Shown here: piece by piece, positions 16,478 to 24,366 of the stretch
Layout of the letters: every line of letters begins with the position of its first letter
Position numbering within the stretch: position 1 is the first letter of the stretch
NCBI RefSeq assembly: GCF_900323885.1
Contig: NZ_OOHJ01000006.1
Span: 434,001-498,000, forward strand
Length of the DNA stretch: 64,000 nt
Source: [Actinomadura] parvosata subsp. kistnae
Lineage (GTDB): Bacteria > Actinomycetota > Actinomycetes > Streptosporangiales > Streptosporangiaceae
Direction: 5' to 3'
Made by a program: the position numbers and the translations under genes
Notes under the pieces: generated by a model
Told to the model about the DNA's origin: nothing
The model's database searches: none
What the model saw: only the letters and a program-made list of their open reading frames with translations

Positions 16478-17392
16478 TCAGACGGTGAGGACCACCTTGC
16501 CGCGTACGTGGCCATTCTCGACGATGCGGTGCGCGGCTACGGCCTGGCTCAGGGGGAAGGTCCGGACGGGCAGGATCAGCTGTCCGGTCGCCGCCTTGCC
16601 AACGACCTCGCGTAGGGCGGGCAGCGAGCGGCCCCCCACTCGTCGCACCCCGTGCTCTGCGACGGCACGCTGGTCGACGGTCGTTCCGATGCGGCGGCGG
16701 TCGTGGATCAGGGCGAGGCTGGTGGCGATGGTGTCACCGCCGACGAGGTCCAGGGCGACGTCGACTCCGTCTGGTGCGAGAGCGCGGACGCGGTCGAGCA
16801 GCCCGGGACCGTAGGTGGTGGGCAAGGCGCCGAGGTCGCGCAGGTAGTCGTGGTTGTGCTCGCTGGCGGTGCCGATGACCCGTGCTCCCAGCTCGCGTGC
16901 GAGTTGGACGGCGATGGTGCCGACGCCGCCGGCCGCGGCATGGATGAGGAGGACATCGCCGGGTTTCACCCCCAATTGGGACAGGGCGGTGTGGGCGGTT
17001 TGCCCGGCGGCGGGCAGGCCTCCAGCCATCTCCCACGGGAGCGGTGGTGGTTTGACGACCAGGCCGGCGGCGTCGACGACCAGAACCTCTGCGTAAGCCT
17101 GCGCTGTGGCTGACCCCACCACGTGCGTGCCGACAGCGACGGCGCCGCCGGCAGGGACGTCCGGGCCGAGAGCGATGACCGTTCCGGCGAACTCGTTGCC
17201 CAGGCGCTGTGGGAAATGGGCAGGAATGGTGTCGGCGAAGTCGCCGCGGCGGAGCTTGCAGTCGACCGGATTGACTCCGGCTGCGTGGATCCGCACGAGC
17301 GCCTGGCCAGGTCCCGGCCGCGGGGTTTCGATCGGGAAGGGCCGCAGGACTTCCGGAGGACCGAAGCGGGTCAGTGCGATGACGGTCGGCAT
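16478..17392 (-). CDS. NADP-dependent quinone oxidoreductase (zinc-independent MDR)
   Basis: A 304-residue medium-chain dehydrogenase/reductase. A GroES-like part spans residues 1-120 (AAGVNPVDCKLRRGD, LGNEFAGTV) and a Rossmann cofactor part follows with HAAAGGVGTIAVQLARELGARVIGTAS. The zinc-ligand cysteines of alcohol dehydrogenases are absent, so it is of the quinone oxidoreductase type. AAGGAG precedes the ATG by 9 bases. It is the last gene of a minus-strand operon MarR - FMN reductase - oxidoreductase, pointing to a role in electrophile or quinone detoxification. Confidence 0.85.
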   Translation of the reverse strand: MPTVIALTRFGPPEVLRPFPIETPRPGPGQALVRIHAAGVNPVDCKLRRGDFADTIPAHFPQRLGNEFAGTVIALGPDVPAGGAVAVGTHVVGSATAQAYAEVLVVDAAGLVVKPPPLPWEMAGGLPAAGQTAHTALSQLGVKPGDVLLIHAAAGGVGTIAVQLARELGARVIGTASEHNHDYLRDLGALPTTYGPGLLDRVRALAPDGVDVALDLVGGDTIATSLALIHDRRRIGTTVDQRAVAEHGVRRVGGRSLPALREVVGKAATGQLILPVRTFPLSQAVAAHRIVENGHVRGKVVLTV

Positions 17393-17425
17393 CGAAGGGG
17401 AACTCCTTGTTGCTCGTGTCGGCGT

Positions 17426-18007
17426 TCAGCCGGTCAGGACGTAGGGCCGGGCGGAGCGGGCGGCGCGCAAGGCAACTCCCCACCAGGTCAGCCGGTCGAA
17501 CAGGGTGTGCGCTGCGGCCTCTGCGGATGTGGCGGTGGCGGGGTCGGTGATGTGCCCCTCCGGATCCACGTGGTCGTGCGGGAAGTGGAAGCTGACCGTG
17601 TCGCGGACGGTGACGGCATGGAGTTCGGCGAGGACCTGACGTAGCTGTTCGACCGCGCGTAGCCCGCCGGCGAACCCGCCATAGGAAACGAACCCGACGG
17701 GCTTGGCGGCCCACTCCTGCCGGACGGTGTCGATGGCGAGTTTCAGCGAGGCGGGGTAGCCATGGTTGTATTCGCAGGTCACGACGAGGATGGCATCGGC
17801 GGCGCCGATGCGGCCGGCGAACTGCGTCGCGGCGATCGAGCCGCTGAGATCGGCAGGCAGGGCAAGGCCGGCCAGGTCGATGACGTCGGTGGTGAACTCT
17901 GGCCGGCCGCCGGCGACGCGAGCGGTCCAGCGGCCGATGGAGGTGCCGAAGCGGCCCTGGCGGGTGCTGGCGATGATCAGCGCCAGGTGCAGGGGCTGGT
18001 CGTTCAC
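17426..18007 (-). CDS. NADPH-dependent FMN reductase family protein
   Basis: A 193-residue flavodoxin-like protein: an LIIASTRQGRFGTSIGRW phosphate-binding loop near residues 9-26 and ILVVTCEYNHGYPASLKLAID near 95-115, the pattern of azoreductase/ChrR-type FMN reductases. It reduces FMN, quinones or azo and chromate-type electron acceptors with NAD(P)H. The start is GTG at 18005-18007, overlapping the MarR stop as GTGA, so translation is coupled; a longer reading upstream runs through the MarR gene and is not credible. Confidence 0.85.
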   Translation of the reverse strand: MNDQPLHLALIIASTRQGRFGTSIGRWTARVAGGRPEFTTDVIDLAGLALPADLSGSIAATQFAGRIGAADAILVVTCEYNHGYPASLKLAIDTVRQEWAAKPVGFVSYGGFAGGLRAVEQLRQVLAELHAVTVRDTVSFHFPHDHVDPEGHITDPATATSAEAAAHTLFDRLTWWGVALRAARSARPYVLTG

Positions 18008-18503
18008 TGGCGGGTGTCCTGTTCTTCGTTGTGGGCTCGTGCGGCGTCGCGGACGGCGGTGAGGCCGGCCGTGAGCTGCTCGCGCTGGGCGGGGGACAGC
18101 CGGCCGAAGGCGAGTCGTTCCAGTTCGGCCCAGGCGGCTCGGATGCGGGGGCACAACGCCTGCCCGGCGTCGGTAAGGCCGACCTCCATCGCGCGCTGGT
18201 CGGTCTCGGACGGGGTCCGCACGATGAGCCGGCCGCGCTCCATGGCTTGCAGGGTCGCGGTCACCGTGGAGCGGTCGCGGCCCAGGAAGCGAACGAGCTC
18301 GGCCTGCGGCGTCCGGCCATGGTCCTGCAGGTACAGCAGGACGACCTCCTGCGGCGCCACCAGGCCCAGCTCGGACAGCAGGGAGGTGGCCAGGGCGGCG
18401 TGGGCCCGCACCGCCTGCAGCAGCAGCGAGCCCAGTGGGCCTCGGCGATCTGGATCCCCGGGTGGGAACGTGTCCCTTTCCCGGAAGCCTTTTTTGTTGG
18501 CAT
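18004..18503 (-). CDS. MarR-family regulator (5' frame ambiguous)
   Basis: A winged-helix MarR regulator of about 165 residues: LLLQAVRAHAALATSLL (helix 1), DHGRTPQAELVRFLGRDRSTVTATL (HTH), then SETDQRAMEVGLTDAG (wing). The promoter geometry points to a leaderless ATG at 18501-18503, but from there the frame matches the regulator only if one extra A is present in the A6 run at 18490-18495. The continuous frame instead starts at an ATG at 18532-18534, inside the promoter. So either the A-run is miscounted or the start is unusual. It heads the operon with the FMN reductase and oxidoreductase and diverges from an MFS gene. Confidence 0.7.
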
Positions 18504-18539
18504 ACCAGCATAATACTTTGCATACTGCTGGCATGCCAA
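18490..18539. promoter_or_regulatory. Mirror-symmetric divergent promoter/operator with two leaderless starts
   Basis: Two inverted copies of TTGTTGGCATRCCAGCA face each other. On the plus strand TTGGCA (18497-18502), an 18-bp spacer and CATACT (18521-18526) lie six bases before the MFS ATG at 18533. On the minus strand TTGGCA (complement of 18534-18539), an 18-bp spacer and TATTAT (complement of 18510-18515) lie six bases before an ATG at 18503. Each -35 box overlaps the start codon of the opposite gene. The TTGGCATGCCAA core is a likely MarR site. Confidence 0.7.
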
Positions 18540-19958
18540 CAAATCAGGGTGGCTCCGACCCACTCGATCCGAACCTGCTCCGGCTTGCCGCCGTCTTGAT
18601 GGTCGGCGGCTTGGCCTCGCTGCTGAACACCACCATCGTGGGAGTGGCTCTGGATGACGCCCGCGTCGCCCTGGCCGCCGGCACCGAGCAGATTCAGTGG
18701 GTTGCGACCGCCCACCTCCTCACCCTGGCCGTGGTCGTCCCCACAATGCCCTGGGCACTCGGCCGCGTCGGCACCCGGTCGCTGTGGCGGGCCAGCCTGC
18801 TGATCTTCGCCCTGTCATCGCTGCTCTGCGGAGCGGCCTGGTCCACTGCCAGCCTCATCGTCTTCCGCATCCTGCAGGGGATCGGCGGCGGGCTGATCCT
18901 GCCCGTGCTGCAGACGATCCTGGCCACCATGGCGGGACCACGGCGGCTGGGCCGCGTGATGGCGCTGGTCGCGGTGCCCGGCCAGCTCGCGCCACTCCTC
19001 GGACCGATCCTCGGTGGCATGGTGATCGACGGCCCCGGATGGCGGTGGGTGTTCTGGGTCAGCGTTCCGCTGAGCACGGCAGCTCTGGTTCTGTCCTGGC
19101 ATGGACTTCCCGCCACGGTCCCCGCCGATCCGCGACCACTCGACCTGCGCGGGCTGCTCTTGTTGTGCCCTGGACTGGCGGCCCTGCTGTACGGCGGCAC
19201 CCGGCTGACAGCCTCCACCGACGTCCTCGGCGCCGGGCTGTCGATCGCGCTCGGCACCGTGCTGCTGCTCGGCTACACGCACCGCGCCCTCCGCCGCCGT
19301 CATCCCTTGGTTGATCTACGGCTGTTCGGCGAGCGTGCATTCGCCCTGTCCTGTGGGCTGATGGTGCTGGCCGGCGCGTCGATCTTCGGCCCCATGGTGC
19401 TGCTGCCGCTGTTCTACCAGCAGGTGCGCGGTGCCACCGGCATGGAGACAGGCCTGCTCCTGGCCCCCTGGCAGTCGGCACCATGGCCGCGCTGCCCCTG
19501 GCCGGCCGGCTCACCGACCGCTTGGGCCCCGTGTGCTGCTCGTCGCCGGCACGGTCGTCGCCGCCGCAGGCACTGTGCCCTACGTGGCCGCGCCCGGCGC
19601 GAGTGATTCGGCGCTGAGCATCGCCCTGTTCCTGCGTGGTATCGGGCTCGGCCTGGCCACCGTCCCCATCACCGCCGCCGCGTACATGCGGATGTCACCT
19701 GCGGCCATTCCTGAGGCGACCACCCTGCTCAGCGTCGTTCAACGCATCGGTGGCTCCTTCGGCACGGCATTCCTGCTCGCCATCGTGGCCCGTCACCTCG
19801 CCACCGGTGGCTCTGCTCCCCAGGCGTACGCGATCGCCTTCGGCGCCACCCTCATCATCTCCCTGCTCGCCCTCGCTCCAGCGGCGCTGTTGCCGCGGCG
19901 CGATCCCGCCTCTCCCGACTCCGACACCACAGGCGCTGCCGCTGAGCCAGTTCGGTGA
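18533..19958 (+). pseudogene. MFS transporter with two single-base frameshifts
   Basis: Begins MPTNQGGSDPLDPNLLRLA from the leaderless ATG and encodes a DHA2-like exporter (LLNTTIVGVAL in TM1, GQLAPLLGPILGG in TM5). After GLLLAP near 19466 homology continues one frame over (LAVGTMAALPLAGRLTDRLGP), and near 19530 it shifts again to RVLLVAGTVVAAAG and on to the end at 19958. Each shift equals one missing base, in gccccctgg and gggccccgtg. If both are assembly errors the gene is an intact 14-TM exporter controlled by the divergent MarR regulator; as written it is broken. Confidence 0.8.
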
Positions 19959-20049
19959 TCTGGGCGTTGTGCCATCGAACGCCGCAGCATTGTGGCCGGA
20001 ACCTGCGTCCCCGCTCGACCTGTCGGCTCGCAGTGCGGGGCGAACGATA

Positions 20050-20930
20050 TCAAGGGAGGACTGCAAAACCACGGCGGATTTGATGATCAAGGAAGAGACG
20101 CTTGATGTCCGAGACCGCCGTGGAGCCGTTGTCCATGAACGAACTGCCTGTCGAGCCGGACCGCTCGCTGACGGCCGGCAGCTGATCTCGATGCTCGTGA
20201 ACCGGGCCCGCAGTGAGGGGCTGCAGCTGACCGGTGAGGGTGGCCTGCTGCAGCAGCTGACCAAGCGGGTGCTGGAGTCGGCGCTGGAAGGCGAGATCAC
20301 CGATCACCTCGGCTATGACCGGCACGACCCGGCCGGCAAGAACAGCGGCAACAGCCGCAACGGCCTGCGCCAGGACGGTGGTGACCGACGTCGGCCCGGT
20401 CCAGGTGCGGGTGCCGCGCGATGTGGCGGGTACCTTCGAGCCCCAGCTGGTGCGCAAGCGGCAGCGCCGGCTGTCCGGCGTGGACGAGATGGTCCTGTCC
20501 CTGTCGGCCAAGGGGCTCACCCATGGGGAGATCTCCGCCCACCTGGCAGAGGTCTACGGGGCGAACGTGTCCAAGCAGACCATCTCCACCATCACCGACA
20601 AGGTCATGGACGGCATGGCCGAAGGGCAGAACCGGCCGCTCGATCGCGTCTACCCGGTCCTGTTCGTGGACGCGATCAACGTCAAGATCAAGATCCGGGA
20701 CGGTCACGTCGCCAACCGGCCCATCTACCTGGTCACCGCCGTCACCGTCGAGGGACACCGCGACATTCTCGGTATCTGGGCCGGCGACGGCGGTGAGGGC
20801 GCCAAGCACTGGCTGGCGGTGCTGACCGAGCTGAAGAACCACGGCGTCGACGACGTGCTCATGCTGGTCTGCGACGCACTCAAGGGCCTGCCGCAGGCGG
20901 TGGCGACGGTCTGGCTGAATGAAAGAGCTC
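20050..20930 (+). mobile_element. IS256-family (mutator-type) element, remnant
   Basis: Contains an IS256/mutator transposase gene from ATG 20104 in three frames: ISMLVNRARSEGLQLTGEG with EGEITDHLGYDRHDP, then VTDVGPVQVRVPRD, GVDEMVLSLSAKGLTHGEI, YPVLFVDAINVKI (first DDE Asp in VDAI) and MLVCDALKGLPQAVATVW (second Asp). Frame changes occur near 20184 and 20375. The sequence stops at 20920, before the last catalytic Glu and the C-terminal third. No terminal repeats could be placed. The element lies between the MFS gene and a toxin-antitoxin pair. Confidence 0.8.
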
Positions 20931-21019
20931 ACTCATGTAGCGATATCGATCGGGGGAGTGAGCCGAGAGATAGTTCACCCTACGGTGTGATCGTTGACGA
21001 CGAGCGGCCACAGCGAACC

Positions 21020-21031
21020 TATGATGAACAT
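21020..21031 (+). promoter_or_regulatory. -10 box of leaderless toxin-antitoxin promoter
   Basis: TATGAT at 21020-21025 lies six bases before the antitoxin ATG at 21032, with TTGACG about 20 bases further upstream as a loosely spaced -35 box. No ribosome-binding site precedes the ATG, so a leaderless transcript is likely. Confidence 0.45.
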
Positions 21032-21283
21032 ATGAGCACCAAGCCCATCACCATCACGGTGGACCCCCACGTCCACGAATACGCCCTCCAGCAGGTCGAT
21101 CAGGGCCGAGCCCGGTCAGTGTCGGCCTTCTTCAACGATGCCGCCCTGCATCGTATGGAAACCGAGCGGCACGCCGATCAGGCTTGGCGAGCCGCCGTGG
21201 AGAAGGCGCACGAGGACCCTGCCGTCGTCGAGCGCGCCCAGCGCCGGGCGCGTAAGGCGCGGGAGATCCTGCATGCTCGCTGA
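21032..21283 (+). CDS. Type II antitoxin (VapB-like)
   Basis: An 83-residue protein beginning MSTKPITITVDPHVHEYALQ with SVSAFFNDAAL, then a long charged helix rich in Arg, Glu and Ala. This is typical of actinobacterial antitoxins with an N-terminal DNA-binding fold and a C-terminal toxin-neutralising tail. The toxin gene starts 10 bases before this stop, the normal arrangement for such pairs. It would bind its own promoter and block the PIN-type RNase. The surrounding IS256 and integrase remnants fit a role in stabilising mobile DNA. Confidence 0.75.
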   Translation: MSTKPITITVDPHVHEYALQQVDQGRARSVSAFFNDAALHRMETERHADQAWRAAVEKAHEDPAVVERAQRRARKAREILHAR

Positions 21284-21704
21284 ACCAGGCTATGTGCTCG
21301 ACGCCACAGTTCTGGCCGAGGTGGGCCGCGGCGACAATGATGTGATCGCGCTGCTGCAGCAGTTCGATGCCGACAACATCAGCATGATCGTGCCCGCTCT
21401 GGCCGTCACCGGCGCCGCCGTCGAGGCCGCTGCCACGGACGCGCAGCTGGCCGTCATCCGGGGTGTCGGCCGGCTGGAGGCGGCCGGGTTCGCCGGGATC
21501 ACCGCGTTCGACGATGCCACCGACCTGGCCCGGATGCGGGTGGAGGTCGAGGCGCTGGGCGAGTTGTGGGATGCGCAGACGGCGCTGCATGCGCTGCTGC
21601 GGAACTGCCCGGTTTTGACCACGGACGCGGCCCGGTGGCAGGACGCCGTGCGGGAGATGGCCGGGCATCTGACCGTGGTCGAGATGTCGCAGCTCGACGA
21701 TTAG
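21273..21704 (+). CDS. PIN-domain toxin (VapC-like)
   Basis: A 143-residue PIN-like protein: the first acidic residue is in YVLDATVLAE near residue 10, with further acids in ALGELWDAQTALHAL near 100 and VLTTDAARW near 120. These place the Mg2+-binding Asp/Glu set of PIN ribonucleases. The target RNA is unknown. The ATG at 21273 overlaps the antitoxin gene by 11 bases. The first motif is slightly off the usual LDASAL pattern, so this is a diverged member. Confidence 0.75.
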   Translation: MLAEPGYVLDATVLAEVGRGDNDVIALLQQFDADNISMIVPALAVTGAAVEAAATDAQLAVIRGVGRLEAAGFAGITAFDDATDLARMRVEVEALGELWDAQTALHALLRNCPVLTTDAARWQDAVREMAGHLTVVEMSQLDD

Positions 21705-22022
21705 TGGTGCCGACTTGGGTCGAACCGGGGCGCCCTGCCGTGATTACTCACGGTGGGTTTCCCCGGCCCGCCCGCCGCACCCTGCGTGCGTGGCTCCACG
21801 CACCGGGCGCTCCCACGTGCCTTGCCCGTCGGTCAGCTGTCAGCAGCTGCCGGGTTCAGGGCCATGGGGTCGCGATGTTGCCGCCGTGATAGCGCTTCAC
21901 CGAGACGCTGGATGTGCCGGTGAAGGCGACGCCCTGGTGAGCGATCTTCCAGCCTCGATGGGGGCAGACCAAGTACGGGAGAAAGGGATAGTCGTGCCGC
22001 TGACCTCGGCACAGGAGATGGC
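21705..22022. other. 318-bp stretch without a supported gene; contains a hairpin
   Basis: Between the toxin gene and the integrase terminator. GTGCGTGGCTCCACGCAC (21786-21803) forms a 7-bp stem with a 4-base loop and could end the toxin-antitoxin transcript, though it has no T-tract. The rest is GC-rich, repeat-like sequence in which I see no protein resemblance. Confidence 0.4.
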
Positions 22023-22043
22023 CCGGAGCTCCTCTAGCTCCGG
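22023..22043 (-). terminator. Hairpin downstream of integrase remnant
   Basis: CCGGAGCT-CCTCT-AGCTCCGG gives a perfect 8-bp stem with a 5-base loop, 20 bases past the integrase stop on the minus strand. It has no U-tract, as is common in actinobacteria. It is a plausible transcription terminator. Confidence 0.55.
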
Positions 22044-22062
22044 CGAGCCGCCACTCAGTCGA

Positions 22063-22546
22063 TCAGTGGGTTCGGCGGCGTGGTGCCAGGATCTCGGTGA
22101 CCTTGGCGATGGCTTCAGCGCCGGGCTTGACGTAGCGCATGGCGGTGCGAGGGTTCTTGCGCCGGGTCTTGCCCATGATGAGCTGCAGCGGCACCTCGGC
22201 CTCGCCGAGGTGAGTGGCGGCGCTGTGGCGTAGCTGGTGCAGATCGAGCCCGGCGTACTTCTCCAGCAGCACGCGGGCGCGGTCATAGCCGAGGCGGGCG
22301 CGGCCGGTGTGCGGGCAGATGTCGACGGCCGCCGGACGGCGCGCGGGGACGGAGCGGCGTTCGGACAGGAACAGCGGACCGTGCGTGCGGGTGCTGCCGT
22401 CCGGGAGGCGCAGGAGCCGGGGAAGCAGGTGCGCGGTGCCGCTGTCCCAGTACACCCACTCTGTCGCGCTGCCTTTGGACCGGACCGGAGTGCGGCGATG
22501 CTCCAGGTCGAGGTCCTCGACGTTCAGTGCCAGGACCTCCGCGGCC
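22063..22546 (-). pseudogene. Tyrosine recombinase (integrase), C-terminal fragment
   Basis: Reading from the junction at 22546 gives AAAEVLALNVEDLDLEH, SATEWVYWDSGTAHLL, then HQLRHSAATHLGEAE and the catalytic Tyr in TAMRYVKPG. These are the last 160 or so residues of a phage-type integrase: the second catalytic Arg, the His box and the nucleophile Tyr are present. The N-terminal DNA-binding domains and the first catalytic Arg, normally just before AEVL, are gone, cut exactly at the start of the GNAT repeat. It is inactive as it stands, but it marks a past integrative element. Confidence 0.82.
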
Positions 22547-22713
22547 GCGGCGATGCACGCCCTCGGCGCGCAGGGTCACGGGTGGTTGTCCCTCGCGGTG
22601 ACGCAGGACAACATTCGCGCCCGCCGCCTTCACGAGTCCCTGGGCTTCGTGCCACACCAGAAGAAACAGTGAGCCGCACGACCGATACCGGCCGGCCACC
22701 CGGCGATGGCGAG
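22547..22713. repeat. 167-bp direct repeat, copy 2 (orphan GNAT 3' end)
   Basis: Second copy of 14126-14292. It encodes the last 42 residues of the acetyltransferase (His replaces Tyr in RRLHESLGF) and its stop, but has no 5' part, promoter or start. It abuts the truncated integrase on its left and leads to the DUF6196 gene on its right, as an attachment-site duplication would. Confidence 0.95.
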
Positions 22714-22805
22714 GGCGCGTGCCCCACGAGCCGGCCCGCCGTTCGGACGTGACCGGAATCAGCGCGCCGGCGAGGACGTTGTGCTCCGCCATAGGAGGTC
22801 CGCCC

Positions 22806-23240
22806 ATGGTGAGCGTCAGTGTGGAGACCGCGGAGCAGACGGAGGCCCGGCTCCGGCGCGTGATCGCGGCGGCCGAGCTCGTCGTGCACGACGGCGTCTG
22901 GTGCTTCGAGGAGTCACCGGCCGACCGCCCGCCGGCCCTCACCCGTGACACGCTGGCGGTGGTCCGGGACGACGAGAGCTGGAGCGCGCTGGTCCCGTTC
23001 GCCCCCCAGCATGATGGCGCCGAACGGTTCGGAGTCTTCTCCTTCCACTTTCCCGCCGGCCTGGACAACAGCGGCTTCGTCGGCTGGCTGGCCACCCGTC
23101 TCAAGGCGCGGCTCGGCACCGGCGTGTTCGTCGTCTGCGGCAGCAACCGCGCCAGGGGTGGGATCTACGACTACTGGGGCTGCCCCGTCGACCTGAGGGA
23201 CGACGCCCTCGCCGTCATCAGGGAACTGCGCGCCGGCTGA
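22806..23240 (+). CDS. DUF6196-like protein
   Basis: A 144-residue soluble protein with conserved-looking blocks WCFEESP, AVVRDDESWSALVPF, FSFHFP, DNSGFVGWLATRLK, TGVFVVCGSN and GGIYDYWGCPV. I recall this pattern as DUF6196, a family without known function. The ATG at 22806 is well supported by AGGAGG at 22793-22798. It has no signal peptide or membrane segment. It is monocistronic and convergent to the NmrA-type gene. Family assignment is from memory of the motif pattern. Confidence 0.65.
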   Translation: MVSVSVETAEQTEARLRRVIAAAELVVHDGVWCFEESPADRPPALTRDTLAVVRDDESWSALVPFAPQHDGAERFGVFSFHFPAGLDNSGFVGWLATRLKARLGTGVFVVCGSNRARGGIYDYWGCPVDLRDDALAVIRELRAG

Positions 23241-23288
23241 CAGCGCTGATGGGCAGGAACGCTTCCCGCCGGGGACCGGCCTGCGGCT

Positions 23289-23316
23289 CTCGGCCGGATC
23301 TCCCGGCCCGGCCGAG
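23289..23316. terminator. Bidirectional hairpin between convergent genes
   Basis: CTCGGCCGG (23289-23297) pairs perfectly with CCGGCCGAG (23308-23316) around a 10-base loop. It sits in the 133-bp gap between the convergent DUF6196 and NmrA-type genes, the right place for a shared terminator. Confidence 0.5.
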
Positions 23317-23373
23317 GAAGCCCGGGAACGCGGTCCACTGCCGCACGCTGTGGGCCGCGTTTCGGTGTACGGG

Positions 23374-24282
23374 TCAGAGCCCGGGTGCGGTGGCGCGGAC
23401 GAAGTCGGTCATCGACACGGGCGTGACGTCCGGGTACCTGTCGTTGTCCAGGCGGTCGAACTTGGCCTTGCCGCTCACCATGCACCACTGGTACTGCAGC
23501 GCCACATAGTCGAACGGGTTCTGCGCCACCGCCGCCTGGCGGGCGATCTCCGCGCGCAGGTCATCGGCGGTGCCGAGGTGCCGCAGCTCCAGGGTACGGC
23601 CGGAGCCGCGCTGGACCGCGTCGTGGAACTGGCGCATCGACATGACCTCGCCGGCGAACCGCAGCGTGCCGGTGGCGGCCGGGTCGAGGGCGACGGCGGC
23701 GGTGTAGGCGGCGGTGTCGGCCACCGAGGTGAGGTCGAGCGGCTGGTCGGGGTCTCCCCAGTGGGACAGGGTGCCCTGCTCCCAGTCGATGAGCCCCATG
23801 AAGCCGGTCATCACCTCGTAGAAGGCCCCGTTGAGCACGGAGATCACGTCAAGAGGGCTGCCGGCGCGGGCGGCGGCGGCCTGGCGACGCCAGTCGATCA
23901 TGAAGTTGTCGCCGTCGTCCAGTTTGGTCAGGTCGAAGGCGAAGTCGGAGGGGATGAACCGCTGGGCGCCGGCCTTCTCCGCGGCGCGCAGGAGGTTGGC
24001 CTGCCCGTCCACGATCACGTCGGGGCCGCCCTGAACGGCCGAGATCACGGTCGTGGCGTCGCCGACGGCCTCCGCCAGCCGTTCGGCCGGGTCGGTGATG
24101 TCACCCTCGACCAGCTCCAGGCGGTCGGATCCCAGAGCGGTCAGGGAACGCTTCTTCTCCTCGCCGGCACCAGGGCGGACTAGGGCTCGAACGGGGGCGC
24201 CCCGGTCGAGAAGGGCCTTGACGATCTGGCCGCCGAGCAGCCCGGTGGCACCGGCTACAAAGATCTTGGGGAAAGCGGACAT
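23374..24282 (-). CDS. NmrA-like NAD(P)-binding oxidoreductase
   Basis: A 302-residue atypical SDR. The N-terminal VAGATGLLGGQIVKALLDRG (GxxGxxG cofactor loop) and RALVRPG indicate NADP(H) preference; no YxxxK active site is visible. This is the pattern of NmrA and isoflavone-reductase-like proteins that act as redox sensors or reductases (IPSDFAFDLTKLDDGDNF; WGDPDQPLDLTSVADTAAY). GAGGAG precedes the ATG. It is the third gene of a minus-strand set behind a MarR regulator and a quinone oxidoreductase, 84 bp after the latter. Confidence 0.85.
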   Translation of the reverse strand: MSAFPKIFVAGATGLLGGQIVKALLDRGAPVRALVRPGAGEEKKRSLTALGSDRLELVEGDITDPAERLAEAVGDATTVISAVQGGPDVIVDGQANLLRAAEKAGAQRFIPSDFAFDLTKLDDGDNFMIDWRRQAAAARAGSPLDVISVLNGAFYEVMTGFMGLIDWEQGTLSHWGDPDQPLDLTSVADTAAYTAAVALDPAATGTLRFAGEVMSMRQFHDAVQRGSGRTLELRHLGTADDLRAEIARQAAVAQNPFDYVALQYQWCMVSGKAKFDRLDNDRYPDVTPVSMTDFVRATAPGL

Positions 24283-24366
24283 GATGGAGGAACTCCTCGT
24301 TGGTAACTAACGTGAACGCTCGTCCCGGGGCCCGTGGCGGGCCGAGGGAACGTTTCCGGGATGCGG

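Noticed and set aside
21705..22022. Group II intron or other structured RNA
   Set aside because: GC-rich hairpins are present but no reverse transcriptase or domain V-like motif could be found.
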